Positions 22,335 through 30,736 of a stretch of 64,000 bases of DNA are shown piece after piece. The stretch lies in NCBI RefSeq assembly GCF_016892705.1, contig NZ_JAFEMB010000003.1, forward strand, positions 412,434 through 476,433. The letters are read 5' to 3'. The DNA is from Microvirga pudoricolor (GTDB lineage Bacteria > Pseudomonadota > Alphaproteobacteria > Rhizobiales > Beijerinckiaceae). Under the pieces are notes generated by a model. That model was given only the letters and a program-made list of their open reading frames with translations. It was not told where the DNA came from and made no database searches. The translations under genes were made by a program, and so were the position numbers. Numbering within the stretch: the stretch's first letter is position 1; each line of letters begins with the position of its first letter.

Positions 22335-23891
22335 CTAGGCGAGCATGAGCTTGGTCTGCTCGCGCCAGTCGAGGGGCGGATCAGCCAGCTTGGACACGCC
22401 GCAGCCCCGCGGCAGGGTGCCGTCGACGGCCGCCTTGACCAGGGCAGGGCTCAGGAAGGCGAGGTTGAGGGTCTGTCGCACGAAGCGCTCGCTACAGCCT
22501 TCGCGCTCGGCGATGGTGTCCGTGGTCGTGTCAGGCGTCGAGATCAGCTCATCGAGCCACGCCCGGGCTTTGACGATGCTCTCCAGCAGTTTTGCACGGG
22601 CCTCGGACCGGATCGGCCGCAGCACGATGTCGGGTTTGTCCGTCGGGGCAATGACCTCCCGGCGCCGGGTCATCGGGCGCGATGACCAAGCGAGGGTCTG
22701 GCGTTGCAACGGTCCGCCCTCGCTCAAGCAATAAGCGATCTCGAGCCCGCCCTGGCCGATAATCACTTGAATCAGATGGCGCTCCACCAGGTCCTGATCT
22801 CTGAGAGCTTCTCCCACAAAGCTGTCCCCGAGTGCCCTCTTCAGGCCAGACACGACCGCTGCCTCGATCTCGGGCGCCGATACCCGCGCTACTGAACCAG
22901 CCTCATCCTTGCGGCCCTGCGCCAGCACACTCGAGACATAGTAACGATAGCGCCGGGCTCCTTTCTGCGTGTGGCTCGGTGTCATCGGGTGACCGCGATC
23001 ATCCGCCAGCCGACCCAACAGCAACGCGCCTGATTCGATCCGCAGGCGTTTATCGTGATGGTTCCGGCTCAGACGATTCTGCACGGCCTCAAACAGCTCA
23101 TCAGGAATGATCGCCTCGTGCTCACCTTTGTGGCTGTGCCCCTTGTGGTTGATCTCGCCGAGATATATCCGGTTGCGCAGGAGATGCGCCAGCGGTCCAT
23201 TGGTGAAGGCAATCCCACCCACGGCCTGCCCTCGCTTCCGGGTCACAACTCCCTTGTCCCTCATTTCCTGTTGAAGTGCGGGCAGTGATCCAAGCGCCAG
23301 GTAGCGCTCGAAGATCAGGCGAACGGTGCTTGCCTCGTCGGGATCGATCACGAGCTTGCGGCTTTCCACCCGATAGCCGAAGGGCACATGTCCTCCCATC
23401 CACAAGCCCTTGCGCTTGGAAGCAGCAATCTTGTCGCGAATGCGCTCACCCGTGACTTCACGCTCGAACTGGGCAAACGAGAGCAGCACGTTGAGGGTCA
23501 GCCGCCCCATGCTGTTGGTGGTGTTGAACGCCTGGGTCACCGATACAAACGACACCCCGTGCGCATCGAACAGCTCCACCAGCTTGGCGAAGTCGGCGAG
23601 TGATCGGGTGAGGCGATCGACCTTGTAGACCACGATGATGTCGATCAGGCCGGCTCTCACATCGGAGAGCAGGCGCTGCAGGGCAGGGCGGTCGAGCGAA
23701 CCACCGGAGAAGCCACCGTCGTCGTAGCGGGTCGGTCCACCACGCCAGCCCTCATGGGCTTGGCTCTTGATGTAGGCCTCGGCTGCCTCACGCTGGTTGT
23801 CGAGGGAGTTGAACTCCTGCTCGAGGCCATGATCGGTGGAAACACGGGTGTAGATGGCACAGCGCAGGATCTTGGGCGGCTCCCGTCTCAT
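22335..23891 (-). CDS. Large serine recombinase (resolvase/invertase plus Recombinase domain)
   Basis: 518 residues. The catalytic resolvase domain (about 10-150) has the nucleophile Ser in IYTRVSTD, the Arg-containing VYKVDRLTRS, and FAQFEREVTGERIRDKIAASK. The Recombinase domain (FGYR to LLRNRIYLGEINHKGHSHKGEHE) and a C-terminal part with a helix-turn-helix-like segment (ERFVRQTLNLAFLSP) follow. It probably carries out site-specific integration or excision. Its start overlaps the DUF2924 stop by four bases (ATGA), so it is translated with the upstream genes. No Cys-rich zinc finger is obvious. Confidence 0.93.
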   Translation of the reverse strand: MRREPPKILRCAIYTRVSTDHGLEQEFNSLDNQREAAEAYIKSQAHEGWRGGPTRYDDGGFSGGSLDRPALQRLLSDVRAGLIDIIVVYKVDRLTRSLADFAKLVELFDAHGVSFVSVTQAFNTTNSMGRLTLNVLLSFAQFEREVTGERIRDKIAASKRKGLWMGGHVPFGYRVESRKLVIDPDEASTVRLIFERYLALGSLPALQQEMRDKGVVTRKRGQAVGGIAFTNGPLAHLLRNRIYLGEINHKGHSHKGEHEAIIPDELFEAVQNRLSRNHHDKRLRIESGALLLGRLADDRGHPMTPSHTQKGARRYRYYVSSVLAQGRKDEAGSVARVSAPEIEAAVVSGLKRALGDSFVGEALRDQDLVERHLIQVIIGQGGLEIAYCLSEGGPLQRQTLAWSSRPMTRRREVIAPTDKPDIVLRPIRSEARAKLLESIVKARAWLDELISTPDTTTDTIAEREGCSERFVRQTLNLAFLSPALVKAAVDGTLPRGCGVSKLADPPLDWREQTKLMLA

Positions 23892-24412
23892 GGCTGACCT
23901 CCAACTGCTCCTATGGCCGCTTTGGCTTTGTCACGTAGGCCAAAGAAGCGGGGTCCGTTCCAGTTGGTGCCGGTGATGGCGCGGGCGATCTCGGACAGGC
24001 TCTTGTAGGGGGTGCTGTTCCAGGCAAAGCCGTTCTCGAGCACGATCACCTGATGCACAATGCCATCGTGCTCACGCACCAGCAGGGTGCCGGGCTTGAT
24101 CGATGTGGGTTGAGGGACTGGCGGGATGGCCCGTTTCTTCTTGTCGGCGGCCTGCTGTCGGCCGAGCCGCTCGAGGAAGCGGGCGGTGTCGCGGTCGAGA
24201 TCGCCGAGGGCCTTGGCCTGGATCTTGTAGGCGATGATGCGCAGGAGAAGGGCGCGGCTGAGGTGGGGCGGAGCTTGGGTGCGAAAGAGCTTGCGCCAGC
24301 GCACCCGCAGTTCGTGCAGGTCGAGGGATGTCAGGGCTCCGATCTCAGCGGAGAGAGGATCGGAGGTGGCAGATGCCACCTCCTGTGTTGGGTTGAGCAT
24401 GTTGCGGGACAT
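23888..24412 (-). CDS. DUF2924 domain protein
   Basis: 174 residues. DUF2924 is recognised from ELRVRWRKLFRTQAPPHLSR near the middle and LVREHDGIVHQVIVLENGFAWNST with YKSLSEIARAITGTNWNGPRFFGL at the end. Proteins of this family almost always sit next to a large serine recombinase in alphaproteobacteria, including phage-like elements. They may be accessory factors of the recombinase; this role is an inference from gene order. It lies between the DUF3489 gene and the recombinase. Confidence 0.92.
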   Translation of the reverse strand: MSRNMLNPTQEVASATSDPLSAEIGALTSLDLHELRVRWRKLFRTQAPPHLSRALLLRIIAYKIQAKALGDLDRDTARFLERLGRQQAADKKKRAIPPVPQPTSIKPGTLLVREHDGIVHQVIVLENGFAWNSTPYKSLSEIARAITGTNWNGPRFFGLRDKAKAAIGAVGGQP

Positions 24413-24420
24413 GACAGGCC

Positions 24421-24993
24421 TCAGGCCGTCACCCTTGCGGGCTCGTCCACGGCCGCCGCCCCTTCCGTTGCTATAATGATCCGGTAGAGGCTCAACCCAT
24501 CGGGTTGCGGCTCTCGGACGATGGAGACCCCCGCTTGGCGCAGTCGGGTGAGGCAGGCTCGGGTGGTGTGAGGTAGCCAGCCGGTGGCGCTCGCCAGTTC
24601 TCGAAGGGAAGCGCCGTCCTCCTGCTCCAGCATGGCGCGGATTAGGGCTTTCTTCGTGCCGGGCTTTGGGGAAGGCGCCGAGCTTTCATCCTGAAGGGGA
24701 ACGACTTGTGGCTCTGCCACAGCAGGGTGGAGGGCGTCATCCTCTGTCTCGATCCCGATCGCCTGCAAACCTGCGGGAGCGACTTGAAAGCCGATGCGAT
24801 GGCCGTCGATCTCCTCACGCCAGTGTGGCTGGTCGCGCTCGACCGTTACTTCGTCGACGTACCCACAACGAAGAAGCTTGGCCGTGGCAGCCTGGGCTGC
24901 TTTGAGCTTAAGTTCTGGAGGAGGGGAGAGAAGCAGGTCAGATCTCTGAGCGGCGTGGGAGAGCAGCAGGAGTTGGGTGTCGGTGAGGGTCAT
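24421..24993 (-). CDS. DUF3489 domain protein (winged-helix-like)
   Basis: 190 residues. The C-terminal part (about 115-175) is DUF3489: GTKKALIRAMLEQEDGASLRELASATGW, then HTTRACLTRLRQAGVSI, a winged-helix-like DNA-binding pattern. The N-terminal part is less conserved. It is the first gene of a three-gene unit with DUF2924 (8-base gap) and the serine recombinase. It may be the regulator or DNA-binding accessory of the module (inference). A possible operator palindrome lies about 300 bases upstream. Confidence 0.9.
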   Translation of the reverse strand: MTLTDTQLLLLSHAAQRSDLLLSPPPELKLKAAQAATAKLLRCGYVDEVTVERDQPHWREEIDGHRIGFQVAPAGLQAIGIETEDDALHPAVAEPQVVPLQDESSAPSPKPGTKKALIRAMLEQEDGASLRELASATGWLPHTTRACLTRLRQAGVSIVREPQPDGLSLYRIIIATEGAAAVDEPARVTA

Positions 24994-25735
24994 GACGTAG
25001 ATCCTTTGTAGGTGTGACGGCTGTTCGCCGCCATGACCTCAGGCTCCCCGTCAGCTCAGTGCTTGAGGGGAGCAGGATGACCTGCTTCGTGTGACCTGCT
25101 CTCTATCCGTTGATGCTGCGTTCGCTTGCTCCTGCCGGTCAGTCCATAACCCATGAACACTCGTTGGGCCGATGAAGTCGAGCGCTGTCTGAGCCATCAT
25201 CTTGCGTTGTTGCAGGCCATTTTGTCCTGTCATGATCACGTCGAGCTGGAGGGCTCCATGAGCACCAGCGGCCGTCGTACAGGGAAGCAATGATGAGCAA
25301 ACGATCGTTTGCAAACGTGGATGAAGTGTCTTGGTGTGACTGGCGGCGGATGCAGGCACTGACCATAAAGAGAGCTAAAGCTCTGTGATTGCAGGCCTTG
25401 CAGATCTCTCAGTCAGCCATGGAGATTGCATTCCTCGCATTTCATTAAATGCTCTCACACCGCAAAATTTATCTCAGACTGCCATGCCCCAGGGAGCATA
25501 GTTCATCGACCCTGTGAATATAGCAAAGTCCTATTTAGCTTCATTTAATTCTTGTTTTTTATTTATTTTCAGTAATTTACGTAATGGATAGGGCTGGTCA
25601 TTTCATTGTGGACCATGGGTTAGCCGGTAATCCAGTTTGATAGGCATCCTGGGAACGAAGCGACCCTGTTGTCGAAAGAGAGCAACTTCGGCCTTGACCC
25701 ACCGTTGTCGCTTCCAAGGCATGGAGAGTTGGCGC
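24994..25735. other. Gene-poor spacer between the recombinase module and the hydrolase
   Basis: No convincing gene. It contains interleaved perfect palindromes at 25297-25317 and two very short frames (ATG at about 25152 and 25293) with no known similarity. The stretch 25430-25600 turns AT-rich, unlike the surrounding DNA, and probably holds the hydrolase promoter and part of the module end. Confidence 0.5.
25297..25317. promoter_or_regulatory. Interleaved perfect palindromes, possible operator or recombinase site
   Basis: GCAAACGATCGTTTGC (25297-25312) is a perfect 16-base palindrome, and CGTTTGCAAACG (25306-25317) is a second perfect palindrome sharing seven bases with it. The arrangement gives three half-sites of GCAAACG/CGTTTGC. 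It lies in the spacer upstream of the DUF3489-DUF2924-recombinase unit, where a regulator operator or crossover site might be expected. Confidence 0.4.
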
Positions 25736-26764
25736 ATGGGTGACGAACAGCAGCAGTTCATTCCTGGCAAAACGAGCCAAACGAGAGCGGGGGCTGGTTC
25801 GGGGATGCACCAATGGCTCCCACGTACTGTCGTTGGCGTGACCGCATTGGGAGCAGCCGCCCTCTATAATCGAAGGCAGACGATCAACGCTGAGCATCAG
25901 CACCCGCCCATCGGTCAGTTCTTGAAGGTGGGGCAGACGCGCCTACACTACCTTGAGCAGGGTGAAGGCAATCCGGTCATCCTGATTCATGGCAATGGCT
26001 CGATGATCCAGGACTTTACTGCAAGCGGCCTCGTTGACGACCTCGCATCACGTTACCGCGTTATAGTGTTTGATCGACCAGGCTTTGGTCACAGCACTCG
26101 CCCCGGTCGGCTCTGGACGGCGCGCGACTATGCCCGCCTGTTCCAAGGCGCCCTCAAGCAGCTTGGCATTAAGCAGGCAGTGGTCCTGGGACACTCATGG
26201 GGTTCATTGGTGGCCATTGCACTCGCCCTGGAGGCTCCGAGCCTCGTTCGCGGGCTCGTTCTTGCCTCAGGCTACTATTATCCAACGCCAAGATTAGACG
26301 TTCTTATGTTCTCGCCACCGGCCATCCCAATTGTCGGCGATGTCTTTCGGCACACGGCCGCGCCCCTGATATCTCGGGCGATCTTGCCCAAGCTGGTCCG
26401 GAAGGTGTTCGTGCCAAATCCAGTCCCGGAGAGGTTTCAAACAGAATTTCCGATCACACTCGCTCTGCGTCCATCACAGCTTCGCGCCTCAGCCGAGGAC
26501 ACGGCTATGATGATCCCCTCGGCCATGGACTTGTCTCGCCATTATCAAAATCTGCGTTTGCCCGTGACCATCATGACAGGGACGGACGATCGGATTGTTG
26601 ATTGTGAGAGCCAGTCGTGGCGCTTGCACAAGGACGTGCCACACAGCACATTCATCGCCTTGGATGGGATCGGCCATATGATCCATCATTTCGCGCCCCA
26701 AATGATCTCAGAAGTGGTTGACCAGTTACAGGAGAAGAGCCAAACGGGGCCTCGCTCCTTGTAA
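25736..26764 (+). CDS. Alpha/beta hydrolase with N-terminal membrane-anchor-like segment
   Basis: About 342 residues. It has the alpha/beta hydrolase fold, with oxyanion motif HGNGSM, nucleophile elbow GHSWGS, acid in GTDDRIVD and catalytic His in DGIGHMIHH. Residues about 22-45 (RTVVGVTALGAAALY) are hydrophobic and may anchor it in the inner membrane. ATG 25736 follows GGAGAGTTGGCGC; upstream in-frame ATGs at 25721 and 25637 are possible. The substrate is unknown. It lies just upstream of the EcfG-type sigma gene. Confidence 0.88.
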   Translation: MGDEQQQFIPGKTSQTRAGAGSGMHQWLPRTVVGVTALGAAALYNRRQTINAEHQHPPIGQFLKVGQTRLHYLEQGEGNPVILIHGNGSMIQDFTASGLVDDLASRYRVIVFDRPGFGHSTRPGRLWTARDYARLFQGALKQLGIKQAVVLGHSWGSLVAIALALEAPSLVRGLVLASGYYYPTPRLDVLMFSPPAIPIVGDVFRHTAAPLISRAILPKLVRKVFVPNPVPERFQTEFPITLALRPSQLRASAEDTAMMIPSAMDLSRHYQNLRLPVTIMTGTDDRIVDCESQSWRLHKDVPHSTFIALDGIGHMIHHFAPQMISEVVDQLQEKSQTGPRSL

Positions 26765-26822
26765 CCATCTTAGGTTTGCCTAGGTAGTGAGAGACCACAA
26801 CTGGTCCGGGCGAGCGATTATA

Positions 26823-27488
26823 ATGACATCGATGATGCCCCTTAGTCTGTCCATACAGGCTCACATTGGCGCACACTTACGGGAAGCCTATGGCGACCCA
26901 ACGGATACGGTTATTCCCCTCAAACTGGGTCAATTACTCAAGCGGGTGACGCAGATCATCCGGGCTCATCAAGAGCCGGTGGACCAAGCCTTCACTGATG
27001 GTATCATGAATGCACTGCCCAGCTTGAGAGCGTTTGGGATATCACTCACCAAAAGCATCGATCGGGCTGAGGATCTTGTTCAGGAAACCGTCCTTCGGGC
27101 GATCAGCAACCGGGGCGCGTTCGAGCCAGGTACTAATCTGCAAGCCTGGATGTTCACGATCCTACGCAACAGTCATTATACCTATCATCGAAAATCAAAG
27201 CGCGAAGTCGAAGACACCGACGGCGTGTTTGCTGCGACTCTCGTATCAATCCCCGAGCAAGAGGGCACGGTCGCGCTGCATGAGCTTCAGCTTGCGCTTC
27301 AGAGATTACCTTCCGATCAGAGGGAAGCCCTTATCCTCACAGCCGTGGACGGATTATCTTATGAGGCTGCAGCAGAAGCACTCGGGGTCAAAATTGGAAC
27401 GATCAAAAGCCGTATCAACCGCGGCCGGACTCGCCTGACGGAATTGACCGGGCAGGGCAGCGACAATCCCGTAGCCACTCTTTCCTGA
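26823..27488 (+). CDS. ecfG: EcfG-type sigma factor with NepR-like N-terminal segment
   Basis: About 221 residues. Residues about 60-125 are sigma region 2 (LPSLRAFGISL, RAEDLVQETVLRAI, NLQAWMFTILRN) and about 150-205 region 4 (LPSDQREALILTAVDGLSYEAAAEALG, then GTIKSRINRGRTRL), matching EcfG, the general-stress sigma of alphaproteobacteria. In front of it, residues 11-42 (IQAHIGAHLREAYGD, then VIPLKLGQLLKRV) resemble the two helices of NepR, the EcfG anti-sigma factor, including the helix-Pro-helix spacing. Start codons at 26823, 26832 or 26835, or GTG 26787, are possible. See findings. Confidence 0.88.
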   Translation: MTSMMPLSLSIQAHIGAHLREAYGDPTDTVIPLKLGQLLKRVTQIIRAHQEPVDQAFTDGIMNALPSLRAFGISLTKSIDRAEDLVQETVLRAISNRGAFEPGTNLQAWMFTILRNSHYTYHRKSKREVEDTDGVFAATLVSIPEQEGTVALHELQLALQRLPSDQREALILTAVDGLSYEAAAEALGVKIGTIKSRINRGRTRLTELTGQGSDNPVATLS

Positions 27489-27612
27489 CGCAGTCCATCT
27501 AATTCGACACAAACCATCATATATCGCTCGCGTGAGCACCCTCATAGACCCCCAACATATTTGGTGAAACCTCCTCTGCTTACGGGGTCTACCCTCTGGA
27601 GAGGAGCTTCTG

Positions 27613-27822
27613 ATGCACAAAGCTGCGAGAGCCAAGCTGTGCGATGAACTAAAGCAGGAAGCCCTTACCAGCACTCGTGGGACCGTAACCCTATCGGTGG
27701 TAGTCGAGGATCTGGAGCGCCAAGGGGAGGTTGGGATGGCCAAGGCAGCCCAAAACATTGCCGTCCACAACGAGATCGAGCGCATCAAGCTCCAGGCCAA
27801 GATCGACGCCAACGACAGTTGA
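27613..27822 (+). CDS. Small hypothetical protein
   Basis: 69 residues. A GAGAGGAG ribosome site precedes the ATG at good spacing. Hydrophilic and helical (CDELKQEALTS, VVEDLERQGEVG, VHNEIERIKLQAKID), without signal peptide or membrane segment. A broken relative may exist at 28613, sharing the ELKQEA block. I do not recognise the family. It follows the sigma gene by 124 bases and could be one of its targets. Confidence 0.6.
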   Translation: MHKAARAKLCDELKQEALTSTRGTVTLSVVVEDLERQGEVGMAKAAQNIAVHNEIERIKLQAKIDANDS

Positions 27823-27827
27823 ACCTT

Positions 27828-28193
27828 CTAAACTGTCGAATTGGTCACTGTCTGGATTGCCTCGATCAGCACCCCGACGCGGCAGGGCTTGTGCAGAAGG
27901 ACACCTCCCAAGACTTCAGGCTCCAACTCCTCTATATACCCCGTCATGTAGACTACCGGCAGTTCCGGAAGGATGTCTCGTACTCGACGGGCCACCTCCC
28001 AGCCGTTCATCTCGGGCATGCGGATGTCCGTCACGAGGGCGTCGATGGGAGGCGCAGAAGTCAGAGTTAAGGCCAAGACGAGGAGGGCCTCCTTGCCACT
28101 GGCGGCCCGGACAACATCGAACCCGCTGTCGATGAGGGCCTCGCCCACCATGAACCGCACGGCATCATCGTCATCAACCAAGAGAATACGCAT
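27828..28193 (-). CDS. Single-domain response regulator
   Basis: About 121 residues, a stand-alone receiver domain. The acidic pocket is LLVDDDDA, the phospho-acceptor Asp lies in ALVTDIRMPEMNGW, the switch Thr in VVYMTGY and the conserved Lys in LLHKPCR. There is no output domain, so it signals by protein contact, as regulators paired with HisKA_2 kinases do. It converges with the small gene at 27613 and lies close to the sigma gene. ATG 28193 is preferred; an ATG two codons upstream is also open. Confidence 0.9.
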   Translation of the reverse strand: MRILLVDDDDAVRFMVGEALIDSGFDVVRAASGKEALLVLALTLTSAPPIDALVTDIRMPEMNGWEVARRVRDILPELPVVYMTGYIEELEPEVLGGVLLHKPCRVGVLIEAIQTVTNSTV

Positions 28194-28199
28194 CACCAT

Positions 28200-29459
28200 C
28201 CCCGAAGAGTCTGGAGATAGAGACAGAAGCGTTTACGGCAATTGGCCAATGGGATTGTAAAGGGGTGATACCGGAACAGCCCTTGGGCATTGCCGCGATG
28301 CTGCAAATGACGCCTAGATCATTCTCGAGGTGCGGCCGGATCGGGGGAGGTCATTAGCTTTGGGACGATCCGCGGGAGCCGCCGTCCCAACCGTCGACAC
28401 TTGGCAGTGGACCAAGCTCAGTGCGAAGAAGAAAAGCCCCGCTCGGGGTAGATCCGCTCGAGGCTCCCATTGAGCTTGATACGCAACATTGCCTGTGATG
28501 TGACAAAAACCGAAAACAAACAGAACGTCTTTGGGGCCGGGCCCGTTGCTAACCTAACCTGCTTCGAAACCTCCTCGACCCTAAGACTCTACCTTCCTGA
28601 GCAGAAGCACGGATGCCCACTGCCAAGCTAGGCGTTGAACTCAAGCAAGAAGCTGTCGAGCGGACCCGCAAGAGTTTAAACTGATCCGTGTTGCGAGAGG
28701 AACTTAAGCGACATGCCCAAGAGAGGCAGTACCATGGCACAAGTTTCTCGAGTGTGGTGATAGAAGCCGTGATGACGTTCATCTGTCACCATATTAGTTC
28801 AAACGAAGATGATGTATAGGTCAATCGAGACAGAGCTTATATTGATGACAAGATTTGCTTTAGGCATATCGTCATCTAGGTTGAGCAGTATTCCTTGGAT
28901 TTATCGTTATTGTTATCGTAACACTCTGGATCGCTTGAGAGCTTTTTGCCTCGTACCTGCTTTGTACAAGAGTAGGCATCCGGCGATGAGCAAAGCTGAG
29001 ATGAGTGCTTGTCCTTACATCATACGTCTCCATAACTATATTACACCAATAACCGTAATGAATGGCTCTCCGTTCGATTTCGATGATAGCTTCTGAGTAT
29101 GCGCTTTTAAATATGACTTAGATATCGAAATCGCTTTTATTTTAATTTTATTTTGAATGACGATGTAAAATCAAATAATAATCCCATATTATTATGACAT
29201 GAATAGTAGTCCGCCGTAGTGAGTGAACGAAGCTGATTTGTAAGAGATGGAATTTGCCGCTGGACGGGGAGAGTCCGTTTAGGAAGTTCCATTAGTGCAA
29301 GCCAGGTTGAGTACATCAATGCTGCTCGAGGTGTGAGAGGTGCGAACAGAGCCACGAAAGTCGCGAAGACCAGCAAACGATGTCGGGCTATAGACCCGTA
29401 ATCAGAAGCTTCGAGCGGTCGCTGTTCCGTGGGACCAGCTCCAACTAATGGAGACTATG
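28200..29459. other. Long gene-poor, partly AT-rich stretch
   Basis: 1.26 kb with no intact gene I can support. It holds a nonsense-interrupted small ORF (28613-28819), and a hairpin at 28436-28449 (GCCCCGCTCGGGGT) that on the minus strand is followed by CTTTTC and resembles an intrinsic terminator. A minus-strand frame at 29137-29376 with a hydrophobic start is doubtful. The part 28790-29200 is markedly AT-rich compared with the flanks, suggesting foreign or decayed DNA. Confidence 0.5.
28613..28819 (+). pseudogene. Possible broken paralogue of the 69-residue protein
   Basis: From ATG 28613 the frame reads MPTAKLGVELKQEAVERTRK, then a TGA at 28682, then continues open (SVLREELKRHAQERQ) to TAG at 28817. 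The block ELKQEA and the helical pattern after it resemble the protein encoded at 27613-27822. The reading as one gene split by a nonsense codon is tentative because the family is unknown. Confidence 0.3.
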
Positions 29460-29678
29460 ATGTTTGGCTTTAAAGGCGGTGAAAGCATCGAAACTGTCGA
29501 TCGCAAGACAGGCTATCGCGCCAGCGCGAAACGCCACTGGAGTTATTTGACAACCTTGGACCTGTCGCAAGTCGAGAACGCAGAGCAACTGATTGCTCTC
29601 GTAGAGGTCCGTTACAACCTGCCTTACGAGACTGCCAAAGCTGATGTCGAAGAGTGGATGATCAACAAACAGTTTTGA
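29460..29678 (+). CDS. Small hypothetical protein with CsbD-like C-terminal segment
   Basis: About 72 residues. The C-terminal part (DLSQVENAEQLIALVEVRY, then ETAKADVEEWM) resembles the conserved tail of CsbD/YjbJ-type stress proteins, in which a KREQL-x-x-x-Q-x-RYG segment precedes EEA-x-x-x-VDEW. The N-terminal half does not match that family. ATG 29460 is preferred because GGAG sits 6 bases upstream; ATGs at 29448 and 29457 are alternatives. It would fit a stress-response neighbourhood. Confidence 0.6.
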   Translation: MFGFKGGESIETVDRKTGYRASAKRHWSYLTTLDLSQVENAEQLIALVEVRYNLPYETAKADVEEWMINKQF

Positions 29679-29719
29679 GATGGACGCCAGATTACAGCTT
29701 GCTATGGGAGGTTTAAGCT

Positions 29720-29977
29720 ATGTCGATGGAATTTTACGTTGTCCGACATCACGGCGCTTGGCGCATTCGGGTCAACGGCAAACACCAAGGAGAATACGGG
29801 TCGCGGATCCTGGCGATTAACGCGGCCGTATCGCAGGCGCAGACGGCGGGGCCAGGTGCCAAGGTCTTCAGTACTGGGATCGTGAGCCAGTTCACCGATG
29901 AATGGCAAGCGGAAAAGAGTACTGTTCAGATTGAGCTTTCAGCTTTAGCATCGAATGTTGACAGAGCTGACGCATGA
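29720..29977 (+). CDS. DUF2188 domain protein
   Basis: 85 residues. The N-terminal EFYVVRHHGAWRIRVNGKHQGEYG matches the DUF2188 pattern of a small alpha/beta domain with a tryptophan strand, followed by a helix (AINAAVSQAQTAG) and a second strand. A GGAGG ribosome site precedes the ATG by 8 bases. Function unknown. Its stop overlaps the next start (ATGA), so the two are translated together. Confidence 0.8.
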   Translation: MSMEFYVVRHHGAWRIRVNGKHQGEYGSRILAINAAVSQAQTAGPGAKVFSTGIVSQFTDEWQAEKSTVQIELSALASNVDRADA

Positions 29978-30411
29978 GTGAGCGAATTAGCCGTCTGTGC
30001 GATGAGCTTCGCATTAAGCTTCATGGCTTAGATCGGCGTCTTGGAGCGCTCAAGTCCAATGGCGTAGCCACCTTTGAACGTTCGCAGGCTGCTCTTGAGG
30101 GCCAGCTCGACCGTGTTGAGCAACGCATCTATGACCATCGTGTAGCTGTCGAGGCAGCGAATGCCAGGGCAAAGACATGGGTGACACAAAGGAAATCTCC
30201 TTTGCATGCCGCTCGGGTTCCACAGGACGAAAAAACTGAATTCTATCGGCTCGAATCCGAAGCCCGTGAGGCCGAGACATATGCTTCTGCCGCTTTCGAG
30301 CTAGCGGCAGCGGCAGCTGATGAGGCCATCCTAGCAGTCTTACTTGCCGTACTTGCGTGCAACAGAGTGGATCAGGCTAACCTCCGTCCAACAGAGGCGC
30401 CGAGCCAATAG
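29974..30411 (+). CDS. Hypothetical helical protein
   Basis: 145 residues, almost all alpha-helical with heptad-like patterns suggesting coiled coil (SRLCDELRIKLHGLDRRLGAL, and ALEGQLDRVEQRIYDHRVAVE). It is rich in Ala and Glu towards the end. No signal peptide or membrane helix. Starts at ATG overlapping the DUF2188 stop by four bases. I do not recognise the family. Confidence 0.7.
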   Translation: MSERISRLCDELRIKLHGLDRRLGALKSNGVATFERSQAALEGQLDRVEQRIYDHRVAVEAANARAKTWVTQRKSPLHAARVPQDEKTEFYRLESEAREAETYASAAFELAAAAADEAILAVLLAVLACNRVDQANLRPTEAPSQ

Positions 30412-30468
30412 TCCAGTTCTCATTTAGCAAACGTCACAGCTCTCAGGCGATATAGGGCGGGATTGCAT

Positions 30469-30723
30469 ATGGATGATAACGACACGAAACTCGATCATCG
30501 GGCTATGTATTATCTCGGGGTGCTCGCGGAACGCGGTAGCGAGCTTGTAGCGGGAGAAAGCGTGTTTCCGCGAGGGTGCGGCAAAACCCACACTCTCGCG
30601 TTGTCACAAGCGGGATATCTGGTGGGTGTTTCTTACCTCTCCGCCAATGGGCTTGAAGAAGTGCGATATCAGATTACCGACGAGGGGGACGCCGCCTGGA
30701 AAGCATACCGGTTCATACGATAG
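30469..30723 (+). CDS. Small hypothetical protein
   Basis: About 84 residues. Mixed alpha/beta, with the C-terminal segment LEEVRYQITDEGDAAWKAYR resembling the end of a winged-helix domain (strand, Thr-x-x-Gly, helix). ATG 30469 (MDDNDTK) is preferred over the TTG two codons earlier. Same strand as its neighbours and 57 bases after the previous gene. Function unknown. Confidence 0.6.
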   Translation: MDDNDTKLDHRAMYYLGVLAERGSELVAGESVFPRGCGKTHTLALSQAGYLVGVSYLSANGLEEVRYQITDEGDAAWKAYRFIR

Positions 30724-30736
30724 AAGGGGGCTGAGG

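Noticed and set aside
29137..29376. Minus-strand frame of 79 residues with a hydrophobic start
   Set aside because: TTG start without a ribosome site in an AT-rich decayed area; possible but not supportable.
29720..30411. DUF2188 and overlapping gene as a toxin-antitoxin pair
   Set aside because: The overlap and sizes fit, but neither product resembles a toxin or antitoxin family.
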